34,268 bases of DNA from Mangrovicoccus sp. HB161399 (GTDB taxonomy: Bacteria > Pseudomonadota > Alphaproteobacteria > Rhodobacterales > Rhodobacteraceae). Within the stretch, counting starts at the first letter, position 1. Each line of letters starts with the position of its first letter. The notes beneath the pieces are model-generated. The model made no database searches. It was not told where the DNA came from and saw nothing but the letters and a program-made list of their open reading frames with translations. A program made the translations under genes and the position numbers. The DNA is taken from the NCBI RefSeq assembly GCF_013184745.1, contig NZ_JAATVU010000063.1, positions 1 through 34,268 of the forward strand, in the 5' to 3' direction. Shown here in pieces: positions 8,892 to 16,160 of the stretch.

Positions 8892-8910
8892 CGTTGCCGC
8901 TTCGGCAACG
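8892..8910. promoter_or_regulatory. LysR-type operator palindrome, copy 3 (perfect)
   Basis: CGTTGCCG-CTT-CGGCAACG is a perfect inverted repeat with 8-base arms and a T-N11-A core. It lies 154 bases upstream of the ABC ATPase start and 75 bases (about seven helical turns) from the next copy. Confidence 0.7.
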
Positions 8911-8966
8911 GGTGTCGGCAGGCGCCGCCGAGCAAGCGCCGCAATGGTTGAATTTTTTGCCGATTG

Positions 8967-8985
8967 CGTTGCCGAACCGGCAACG
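8967..8985. promoter_or_regulatory. LysR-type operator palindrome, copy 4 (perfect)
   Basis: CGTTGCCG-AAC-CGGCAACG has the same arms as copy 3 with a different spacer, which argues for selection on the arms. It sits 150 bases upstream of the questin-oxidase-like gene, next to an AT-rich patch. Confidence 0.7.
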
Positions 8986-9134
8986 TTTAAAAATTCTTCT
9001 GAAATAACTGTATCTTACCGGCATCTTTCGGAAAACCGCCTTTGCCCCGCGGCGCAGTGGCGCGACTGTACAAGCCGTGCGGCCTTCCTATCATCGCCGT
9101 GCCGGCAGCCGCCGGGCAGAGTGAAGGAGTTCCG

Positions 9135-10181
9135 ATGGACAGGCCCGCACCGCAGCAGGACGTCGACGGCATCATGGCCGCGATGCCCGCGTACAGCACA
9201 GAATTCGCCGAGACCTTCGCCAACCATGCCCCCATGGTTCTCGTCGCGCTCGACAGGATCGGCGGCGGCGCGGACCGGCTGCACGATTTCTTCCGCAGCT
9301 ACGAGGCCTACAAGGTCCTTCTGCCGGTGCAGCCCGGGACCGCCCCCCTGACCGCCGCCGACCTTCCCGCCCTTCTGGGCGCGCGGGAGCGCGAGGACGA
9401 CCTGCGCCGCTATTTCGCCGCGGAGGTGGACAGGCTGGGCTGGCGGGAGGCGCTCGCCGTGCACCTGCCGGGCCTTGCCTCGGGCGTCGGCGCCAGCGCG
9501 CTGCACGCGCTCATGCGGACCGCCTACGGCATCCTGCGCGAAGACCCGCAGGAAATCGCGATCGCGCTGGCCTATTGGCACTGGTCCCACCTGGCGCTGC
9601 CGCCCGCAACCGGCGCCGCGCCGGTGACGGCCGACCCCGCGGAGGTCCTGGCGCGCGCGGGCCGGATCGACGCGCTGCGCGCGCTGCCCCTGCATGGCCT
9701 GCTGTGGCAGAACATGGCCGAAAGCGGGCGCTGCGCAGGGTTCGCGCCGGTCGTCGACTGGCTGGAGATCGGGCCGGACACGCTGGACCGCATGGCTGCG
9801 GCCTCGATCGCGCTCTTCGCCGCGACCCAGGACTTTTCGGCCCTCCACGCGGTGACGGGGTGCCACTGGCTGCGGATCGTGCTTCCCTGCTGCAGCGCGG
9901 ACACGCAGGAGACGATGCTGCGCAGCTTCTGGCAGTGCATCGCCGCGCTCTCGGGCGAGATGGGCTTTCCCGCCCTGCCCTCCGCCGCCCGGCTGGAGCG
10001 CTGGCGCATGGCCGAAGCGCCGGACTGGCCCGCGATCTTCGCGGCCGCGCGGCTGTCGGATGACGAGCACGACATCTCCGTCGCCTTCTCCGCCTCCGAA
10101 GAGGACAGGATCCGCCCCGACCCGCTCTACCGGGTCTCGGTCGCGCGGCGGCTGGGCCTGATCCGGGACTACCGGACATGA
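9135..10181 (+). CDS. Questin-oxidase-like protein (DUF4243 family)
   Basis: Encodes 348 residues resembling the questin oxidase-like family, whose fungal members cleave anthraquinone rings by Baeyer-Villiger-type oxidation and whose bacterial members are largely uncharacterised. The characteristic N-terminal pattern is present (FANHAPMVLVALDRIGG at about residues 30-46, followed by the RLHDFFRSYEAYK helix). So are His-rich helical segments further on, including AYWHWSHLAL and HAVTGCHWLRIVLP. No signal peptide or membrane segment is seen. The ATG at 9135 has AAGGAG six bases upstream; extensions to earlier starts lack this. The stop overlaps the next start (ATGA), so it is the first gene of the amidohydrolase operon. 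A role as a ring-cleaving oxygenase feeding the hydrolases is inference; the family call rests on recalled motifs. Confidence 0.7.
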   Translation: MDRPAPQQDVDGIMAAMPAYSTEFAETFANHAPMVLVALDRIGGGADRLHDFFRSYEAYKVLLPVQPGTAPLTAADLPALLGAREREDDLRRYFAAEVDRLGWREALAVHLPGLASGVGASALHALMRTAYGILREDPQEIAIALAYWHWSHLALPPATGAAPVTADPAEVLARAGRIDALRALPLHGLLWQNMAESGRCAGFAPVVDWLEIGPDTLDRMAAASIALFAATQDFSALHAVTGCHWLRIVLPCCSADTQETMLRSFWQCIAALSGEMGFPALPSAARLERWRMAEAPDWPAIFAAARLSDDEHDISVAFSASEEDRIRPDPLYRVSVARRLGLIRDYRT

Positions 10182-11734
10182 CGCATCCTTCCGATTTCCT
10201 GATCGAGGCGGGCGTGGTGCTCTGCGGGCTGGACGGCGCGGGACGGATGCAGCTGCGCCATGACGCGATGATCCGGGTGCACGAGGGCCGGATCGCCCAT
10301 ATCGGCGCGCCGGAGGCCGTGGCCTTCGGCAATGGCCATCTTCCGCGCTTCGGAGGCCCCGGGATGATCGCCATGCCGGGCCTGGTGAATGCGCATCACC
10401 ATTTCGGGATCACCCCGCTGATGGGCGGCGTTCCCTTCGCGCCGCTGGAACTGTGGCTGCCGCGCTTCCGCCTGATCCGCCAGATCGGGCCGCGGCTCGA
10501 CACGCTCTATTCCGCCATCGAGATGCTGGAAAGCGGCACGACCACCGTGCATCACATCCATTCCGGGCTTGCGGGCTCGCCGGAGGACTGGAAGGCCGGG
10601 GCCGATGCGGTGCTGGGCGCCTATGGCGAGACCGGGATGCGCGCGGGCTTCTCCTTCATGATCCGCGACCGCAACGTGCTGAGCTACGACCCCGACGAGG
10701 ACGTGCTCGCCGCGCTTCCCGCCGAGATGGCGGAATGGTGGCGGCCGCGGCTCTCGGCGGCGGCGACGCCGATCGGCGACTACATGGACTTCTTCCGTCG
10801 GATGCAGGCGGACTGGGCGGCGAAGGCCCCCGGCATGGTGCGGATGCACCTGGCGCCGGCGAACCTGCACTGGTGCTCGGATGGCGCGCTGCAGGAGATC
10901 GTTTCGACGGCACGCGCGGCGGGCGCCAACCTCCACATGCACCTGGTCGAGACCGAGCGCCAGGCCGCCTTCGCGCAGCGCACCTTCGGCTGTTCGGCGG
11001 TGGAGCACCTCCACCGGCTGGGCTGCCTCGGTCCGGAGCTGACGCTGGGCCACGGCAACTGGACCAGCCGCGGCGATCTCGACCTCCTGGCCGACTGCGG
11101 CTGCATGATCTGCCACAATGCCTCTTCCGGGCTGCGGCTGGGATCGGGCATCGCGCCGGTCAACGAGATGCGCCGCAGGGGAATTCCGGTGGCGCTCGGC
11201 ATCGACCAGTCGAACATCGCCGACGACCGCGACATGCTGCTGGAGATGAAGCTGGCCTGGGCGCTGCACCGCGAGACCGGGCTGTGGAACGACCGTCCCG
11301 ATGCGGCCGCCGTGATTGCCATGGCGACGGAGCATGGCGCGCGCTCCGCCGGGTTCGGCACCGAGGTCGGCCGGCTGGAGCCGGGGCGGCGCGCCGACAT
11401 CCTGCTGCTCGACCGCGCCAGGGTGGAACGCCCCTTCGTCTCGCCGCACACGCCGGTGGCCGAGACGGTGCTGCACCGCGCGGCACGGGACGCCGTGGAC
11501 AGCGTCTTCGTCGAGGGACGCCGGGTGGTCGAGGGCGGCCGCGTGACGTCGATCGACCGCGGCGCGGTGCTGGCCGAGATCGGCGACCGGCTCGCCGCGC
11601 CGGAAACGGCCGGCGAGACCGAGGCGCGGAGGATGGTGGAGGCGACCATGCCGGTGCTGGCCGGGTTCCAGAGGCGCAGCTCCCCGCACGAGGCGCACCG
11701 CCCCTACCGCTACAACGCGATGGACCATGGCTGA
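10178..11734 (+). CDS. Metal-dependent amidohydrolase, AtzB/TrzA-deaminase-like
   Basis: Encodes 518 residues of the COG0402 amidohydrolase superfamily (S-adenosylhomocysteine, 8-oxoguanine and hydroxydechloroatrazine-type deaminases). The metal-site motifs are all visible: NAHHHFG after MIAMPGLV, LHMHLVETERQ, LTLGHGNW, and GIDQSN in the place of the last Asp ligand. The start of the composite beta-sandwich and its return near the C-terminus (GRLEPGRRADILLLD) are present. An extra C-terminal tail of some 80 residues follows the usual end. It overlaps its upstream neighbour by ATGA and the downstream one by 8 bases, so expression is coupled. The HHHF variant of the HxH motif and the substrate pocket resemble AtzB-like enzymes that remove amino groups from heteroaromatic rings. 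The actual substrate is unknown. Confidence 0.85.
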   Translation: MTHPSDFLIEAGVVLCGLDGAGRMQLRHDAMIRVHEGRIAHIGAPEAVAFGNGHLPRFGGPGMIAMPGLVNAHHHFGITPLMGGVPFAPLELWLPRFRLIRQIGPRLDTLYSAIEMLESGTTTVHHIHSGLAGSPEDWKAGADAVLGAYGETGMRAGFSFMIRDRNVLSYDPDEDVLAALPAEMAEWWRPRLSAAATPIGDYMDFFRRMQADWAAKAPGMVRMHLAPANLHWCSDGALQEIVSTARAAGANLHMHLVETERQAAFAQRTFGCSAVEHLHRLGCLGPELTLGHGNWTSRGDLDLLADCGCMICHNASSGLRLGSGIAPVNEMRRRGIPVALGIDQSNIADDRDMLLEMKLAWALHRETGLWNDRPDAAAVIAMATEHGARSAGFGTEVGRLEPGRRADILLLDRARVERPFVSPHTPVAETVLHRAARDAVDSVFVEGRRVVEGGRVTSIDRGAVLAEIGDRLAAPETAGETEARRMVEATMPVLAGFQRRSSPHEAHRPYRYNAMDHG

Positions 11735-12902
11735 GCGGCTGGTCCTCTCCGGCGCCGTCCTGCCCGACGGCACGGCGGCCGACATCGTGATCGCGGACGG
11801 GCGGATCGCGCAGCTCGCCGCGCCCGGCACCGCGGCGGGCCCGGCCGAGGACTGCACCGGCATGGCCGCGCTGCCGGGCCTCGCCGACGCGCACATCCAT
11901 CTCGACAAGACGCTCTGGGGCCTGCCCTTCGAGGCGCATGCACGCGGCGGCACCGTCGCGGAGCGCATCGCCTTCGAACGCAGCCGCCGCCCCTCCCTGC
12001 CGCCGGTCTTCGGCCGCGGCCTGGCGCTGGCACGGCACGTCGCCGCGCTCGGCACCACGCAGGTCCGCAGCCATGTCGACATCGACACGCAATCCGGCCT
12101 GTCCGGGCTCTTTGACCTGCTGCGGCTGCGCGAGGCGGTGCGGGACCTCGTCGACATCCAGATCGTCGCCTTCCCGCAGAGCGGCATCCTGCGCGACCCC
12201 GGCACGGCGGAGCTGCTGGATGCCGCGCTCCGCGAGGGCGCGGACCTGGTGGGCGGGCTCGATCCCTCGGCGATCGACGGCGATGCCGCCGGGCATCTGG
12301 ACATCGTCTTCGGACTGGCGGAACGCCATGGCAAGGGCATCGACATCCACCTGCACGAGCCTGGCGCCGCGGGACTTGGCGCGCTTGCCGACATCGCCCG
12401 GCGCACCGGGGCTGCCGCGATGCAGGGCCGGGTCGCCGTCAGCCACGCCTTCGCGCTGGGGCATCCGGCGGCCGGGCCGGCGGTCGACGCGCTGGCACGG
12501 GCGGGCGTGGCCATCGTCACCAACGGCCCGCCCCGCGCCGTCGCCATGCCCCCGGTCGCGGCGCTGCAGGCCGCGGGCGTCCTGGTGGCCGCCGGTTCGG
12601 ACAACATCCGCGATCTCTGGAGCCCGCACGGCAATGGCGACATGCTGCAGCGTGCCGGGATGATCGCCTACATGCAGGGTCTCTGCGCGCCGGAGGAGCT
12701 GGAGCTCGCGCTCGCGCTCGCGACCTCGCACGGCGCGGCGCTGTGCGGATCGGACGGCGGCAGGATCGCGCCGGGCGGAGCGGCCGACATGGTGCTGGTT
12801 GCGGCAGGTTCGGCGGCCGAGGCGTTGGTCTCCGCCCCGCCGCGCCGCATGGTGATCAAGCGCGGGCGGATCATCGCGCGCGACGGCAAGCTGGAGAGCT
12901 GA
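11727..12902 (+). CDS. AtzC/cytosine-deaminase-like amidohydrolase
   Basis: A 391-residue cytoplasmic amidohydrolase. The motif set closely follows the N-isopropylammelide amidohydrolase (AtzC)/cytosine deaminase branch: DAHIHLDK, then RSHVDIDTQSGL, DIQIVAFPQSG, DLVGGLDPSA, GIDIHLHEPG, VSHAFALG and the final ASP-bearing segment GSDNIRDLWSPHGNGDM. The length is close to the roughly 400 residues of AtzC. It begins at ATG 11727 inside the end of the previous gene and stops one base before the next start, a tightly coupled arrangement. It is expected to hydrolyse an exocyclic C-N bond or an amide of a heterocycle or ring-opened product. It need not act on triazines: many members of this branch have no known substrate. 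Confidence 0.85.
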   Translation: MAERLVLSGAVLPDGTAADIVIADGRIAQLAAPGTAAGPAEDCTGMAALPGLADAHIHLDKTLWGLPFEAHARGGTVAERIAFERSRRPSLPPVFGRGLALARHVAALGTTQVRSHVDIDTQSGLSGLFDLLRLREAVRDLVDIQIVAFPQSGILRDPGTAELLDAALREGADLVGGLDPSAIDGDAAGHLDIVFGLAERHGKGIDIHLHEPGAAGLGALADIARRTGAAAMQGRVAVSHAFALGHPAAGPAVDALARAGVAIVTNGPPRAVAMPPVAALQAAGVLVAAGSDNIRDLWSPHGNGDMLQRAGMIAYMQGLCAPEELELALALATSHGAALCGSDGGRIAPGGAADMVLVAAGSAAEALVSAPPRRMVIKRGRIIARDGKLES

Positions 12903-12903
12903 C

Positions 12904-14178
12904 ATGTTCGACCTCATCCTGCGCAACGCGGCGCCCGACGGGTTCGGCGGCCTGCGCGATCTGGGCCTGAAGGACGGGCGCATTGCCGCCATCGCCCCCA
13001 GGCTCGAGGCGGAGGCGCCGGAGGAAGACCTGCAGGGGCTGTTCCTCTCGCCCGGCCTATGCGATGCGCATGTCCATCTCGACAAGGCCTGCATCCTCGG
13101 CCGCTGCCAGGTCTGCGAGGGAACGCTGGAAGAGGCCGTCCGCCTGACGGCCGCCGCCAAGACGGGCTTCGACGAGGAGGACGTGTACCGGCGCGGCGCG
13201 CGCGTGCTGGAGAAGGCAATCTCGCACGGCACGCAGCGGATGCGCAGCTTCGTCGAGGTCGATCCGCGCGCGGGCATGCGCAGCTTTGCCGCCGTCATGC
13301 GGCTCAAGGCGGATTATGCCTGGGCGCTCGACCTGCAGGTCTGCGCCTTCGCGCAGGAGGGCCTGACGCAGGAGATGGCGACCCTTGGGCTGCTGGAAGA
13401 GGCCTGCCGCGAGGGGGCCGACATGGTCGGCGGCTGCCCCTATACCGATCCCGACCCGGCGCGCCATGTCGCGCTGATCTTCGATCTCGCGGAGCGGCAC
13501 GGGATGCGGGCCGATTTCCACCTGGATTTCGATCTCGATCCCGGCAGGACCAACCTGCCGCATGTGCTGCGCGAGACGAAGGCGCGGGGCCTGCAGGGGC
13601 AGGTCTCCATCGGCCATGTGACGCAGATCTCCGCCATGGCGCCCGCGCAGGCGGAGGCGGTGGCGGAGGCGCTGGCGGAGGCCGGCGTCGCGCTCACCGT
13701 GCTGCCGGCGACCGACCTTTTCCTGACCGGCCGCGATTCCGACCGGCTGGTGCCGCGCGGGATCGCCCCGGCGCACCGGATGGCGGGGGTGGCGGCTTCG
13801 CTGGCGACGAACAACGTTCTGAACCCGTTCACGCCCTTCGGCGATGCATCGCTGGTCAGGATGGCCAATCTCTATGCCACCGTCGCCCAGGCGGCGAGCG
13901 CGGCGGAATGCCTGCGCATCTGGCGGATGATTGCCGCGGATGCCGCGGCCGCGATGGGTGCGCGGGCGGAGATCGCCGTCGGTGCGCCGGCCGACCTGGT
14001 GCTTTTCGACGCGCCGGACGCAGAGGCGGCTCTGCGCGAAGTGGCACCCGCCCTGGCCGGCTGGAAGGCCGGATGCCCGAGCTTCCGCAGGCCCCGTCCC
14101 GTTCTGATGCCCCCGGACACGGGCTGGGACAGCACAGGACGGGGACCGTCCCGCAGGGGACGCGCTCCAGGGCAATAG
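12904..14178 (+). CDS. Cytosine-deaminase-like amidohydrolase with Asn at the usual Asp ligand
   Basis: Encodes 424 residues, paralogous in design to the preceding gene: DAHVHLDKACILGRC, RSFVEVDPRAGM, LQVCAFAQEGL, MVGGCPYTD, ADFHLDFDLD, SIGHVTQ. Where cytosine deaminase and AtzC carry an Asp (HDD or SDN), this protein has ATNNVLNPFTPFGD. The metal or catalytic acid is therefore an Asn, so activity or metal use may differ. The ATG at 12904 follows GGAG and starts one base after the upstream stop. A short C-terminal extension rich in Gly, Arg and Pro contains a GGACGG-GGA-CCGTCC hairpin (14137-14151) at DNA level, possibly the transcription end of the operon. Substrate unknown. Family assignment is firm, function open. 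Confidence 0.85.
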   Translation: MFDLILRNAAPDGFGGLRDLGLKDGRIAAIAPRLEAEAPEEDLQGLFLSPGLCDAHVHLDKACILGRCQVCEGTLEEAVRLTAAAKTGFDEEDVYRRGARVLEKAISHGTQRMRSFVEVDPRAGMRSFAAVMRLKADYAWALDLQVCAFAQEGLTQEMATLGLLEEACREGADMVGGCPYTDPDPARHVALIFDLAERHGMRADFHLDFDLDPGRTNLPHVLRETKARGLQGQVSIGHVTQISAMAPAQAEAVAEALAEAGVALTVLPATDLFLTGRDSDRLVPRGIAPAHRMAGVAASLATNNVLNPFTPFGDASLVRMANLYATVAQAASAAECLRIWRMIAADAAAAMGARAEIAVGAPADLVLFDAPDAEAALREVAPALAGWKAGCPSFRRPRPVLMPPDTGWDSTGRGPSRRGRAPGQ

Positions 14179-14578
14179 GACACGGCGATTGCCGCCGGTT
14201 CCGTGCTTCGCCGCACGGAGCTCTTTGGTGGGACGGGCAATCTCTCCCATCGGGCGGCCCGGCCCTCGGTCCGGGGGATCACATCCGCGCAGGAGCGGGA
14301 AGCTTGCCCCGGGGCCGGGACCGGCACGGCCAAGATTGACGCGGCCAGCCCGACGGCGCACCGCGCGGCCAGCCGCATGCCGCCGGAAAGGGACAGCCCG
14401 GCCGCACCTTGGGCGGCCTGACCGCGGCATTCCCCGCCGTCGCGGGCCGTAACGGCGGTCCAGGTCCGCGGGGCAGCGACGGAGGAGACCGGACGACTGC
14501 GGTTCCGGCCTGCACCGGTTCCCTCTCCCGCCGCGACGATATGCGTTGCGCCCGGCGCCGGAAAGGCAACACGATCCC
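14179..14578. other. Gene-free stretch before the IS remnant
   Basis: About 400 bases between the last amidohydrolase stop and the left end of the IS remnant. A minus-strand frame near 14378 begins like a secretion signal (MRLAARCAVGLAASILAVPV) but does not continue into a recognisable protein. I see no RNA gene or repeat. Confidence 0.45.
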
Positions 14579-14595
14579 CTGGGGTCAGGATTCAT
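14579..14595 (+). repeat. Left terminal inverted repeat of the IS5-type remnant
   Basis: CTGGGGTCAGGATTCAT pairs with the complement of 15344-15360, matching at 16 of 17 positions. Confidence 0.75.
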
Positions 14596-14645
14596 TGGTT
14601 TGTGCTGTTCCGCATGCTTCGCGCCTCCAGCGACGCAGCGGCGAC

Positions 14646-15342
14646 ATGAACGATTTCTTCCGGCTGATCCGCGCGCTGGTGGCGCGTCTGAACCCGTTCC
14701 GTCCGAAGCCGCACGGAAAGCCCCGGGTCGATGGCAAGAGGGTTCCGAGCGGGATTGCCTTCATCAACCGCAATGGGGTGAGGCGGCGCGATGCCCTGAA
14801 GGCCTTGGCCCGCACAGGTGAAGGAGACCGTGGCACCAGCGGCGACGCGAAAGCCCCGGAAACGGCCTGCAGTCGCTGGAATCTCTGGACCGGGAAAGCC
14901 ATCTTCGCACAGATCACGGCGGGCGCGGCCGCCTCACCGATCGAACCGGAAGCGGCATGGACACCAAGCTCCGTGCCATCTGTGGCCGCCCGGGGCGGCC
15001 GGTTGAGCTGTTCGTCACCGCCGGACAGGCGAGCAATCATGTCGGAGCAAGAGCGCTGATCGCAGCCTGCCCGACGTCAAATGGCTGCCCGGGGATCGCG
15101 GCTAGGATGCCGATTGGTTCCGGGAAGCGCTGCAGAACAAGGGGATGTGCCCCCGTGCATTCCCGGCCGAAGGCAACGCAAGATCCCCGTCAGCCACGGC
15201 AGGCGCTGGTGCAAGCGGCGCAACCGCATCGAGATCTTGTCCGGCAGGCTCAGGGACCGGAGGCGCGCCGCAACCCGCTGCGGTAGAGGTCCCAAGGTCT
15301 TCCTCTCCGCCATCGCTCTCGCGGCAACCGGCATCTTCTGGG
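14646..15342 (+). pseudogene. IS5-family transposase remnant
   Basis: The transposase survives in three frames. The N-terminal part starts at ATG 14646 and shows GKPRVDGKRVPSGIAFINRNG, the family's DNA-binding segment. A second block in another frame has GGRGRL followed by MDTKLRAICGRPGRP, ELFVTAGQASNHVGARALIA. A third has CIPGRRQRKIP, RRWCKRRNRIEILSGRL, and CGRGPKVFLSAIALAATGIFW. The segment that should hold the first catalytic Asp is deleted, and a TAG interrupts the LPGDRG region. It cannot encode a working enzyme. Confidence 0.85.
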
Positions 15343-15343
15343 C

Positions 15344-15360
15344 ATCAATCCTGACCCCAG
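15344..15360 (-). repeat. Right terminal inverted repeat of the IS5-type remnant
   Basis: ATCAATCCTGACCCCAG is the inverted copy of the left end at 14579-14595; it directly follows the transposase C-terminus. Confidence 0.75.
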
Positions 15361-16105
15361 GCCGCCGATGGCACGTTCCGCGACGTTCGATGGCCTGCAT
15401 GCGATCGGGTCGCGCACCACGGCGTCTCCGCCTGCCGGCACGGGACATGACGCGATCATTGCTCCACGATCTCGCGCTGCCCGGGAAGACCGGAGCCGGA
15501 CGGCATGTCTCCGGAGCGTCGGAGAACGGCGCCCAGCCGGCATTCCCGCCCGATGGCCGCCGGCGGGCACAGGGTTGCCCTGACGGGGCGAGACTGAAAG
15601 GGCCAATTCCTTCGCTGTCTACTCCTGACGCGAGACGGAAGCACGCTGCGAAACGGCAAATGCGTATCGTCTCGGCGGAAACAAGCGGCACGTACGGCTC
15701 AGAACCCGGGGGAAGGGCGGAAAGGTCTGCGCGCCGAACCACTGGCGGGTCCGTCGCCGCATCTACCGCTGCCATTGCTGCGGGCATGCTCTCCGACAAC
15801 TCCGGATACTGGCAGGACAACACGCAGGCAATGGAGAGTAGAATGCAGCGCCGCCCAGGTCTCCGGCAGGACGGCGGCGGGCACGCTTCGCGATCCATGC
15901 TCCGCGGCCGCGGAGCCGCTTCGGCCGGAAACATCCGCACCTGGGCCGGCGATGTCCGTCCCCGCCGGCCAGCGGCCGCGACCGCCCTCCCAGATGAGCA
16001 CCCGGGTCCGCGCGCAGCCAGTCCGCTTTCCCGGATACGCTGCCGCAGAAAAATCGGAGGCCGCGCGCCGCCGCAATGCCGCGCAGCCCCGGTCTTCGCC
16101 GCAGC
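15361..16105. other. Gene-free stretch right of the IS remnant
   Basis: About 745 bases between the IS right end and the RTX terminator. Open frames on both strands have GC-driven composition and no recognisable domain. The stretch is probably decayed sequence like the rest of this 8-kb zone. Confidence 0.45.
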
Positions 16106-16108
16106 AAA

Positions 16109-16141
16109 GGCAGGCGTCCCGCCGCCCGGCGGGCGCCTGCC
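16109..16141 (-). terminator. Hairpin terminator after the RTX gene
   Basis: Read on the minus strand, an 8-bp outer stem (GGCAGGCG/CGCCTGCC) encloses a second stem (CCCGCC/GGCGGG) with a short loop, followed by CTTTGCT. It begins 20 bases past the RTX stop codon and is a good candidate for factor-independent termination despite the short T-run. Confidence 0.7.
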
Positions 16142-16160
16142 GTCAGGACCGGAAGGCCGG

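Larger units (their letters stand above)
8739..9134. promoter_or_regulatory. Divergent promoter region between importer and hydrolase operons
   Basis: This 396-base gap separates the leftward importer operon from the rightward questin-oxidase/amidohydrolase operon. No gene is evident. It contains two perfect palindromes (8892-8910 and 8967-8985) placed symmetrically: 154 bases from the left start codon and 150 bases from the right one. An unusually AT-rich patch for this genome (about 8949-9015) contains the second site and is the likely location of promoter elements. I cannot assign -35/-10 boxes with confidence. Confidence 0.65.
14579..15360 (+). mobile_element. Degenerate IS5-family insertion sequence with visible ends
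   Basis: A 782-base IS remnant bounded by inverted repeats: CTGGGGTCAGGATTCAT at 14579-14595 and its complement with one mismatch at 15344-15360. Between them lies a broken DDE transposase. No clear target-site duplication is visible, which fits old age. The element is shorter than a typical IS5-group member because the middle of the transposase gene is missing. Confidence 0.8.

Noticed and set aside
10169-12643. A very long open frame on the minus strand opposite the amidohydrolase operon (over 800 codons)
   Set aside because: It is antisense to well-supported genes with family motifs, is rich in Arg, Ala, Pro and Ser, and arises from high GC at third positions.
14200-14378. Minus-strand frame starting like a secretion signal peptide
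   Set aside because: The frame continues without a recognisable mature protein and has no ribosome site; chance is likelier.
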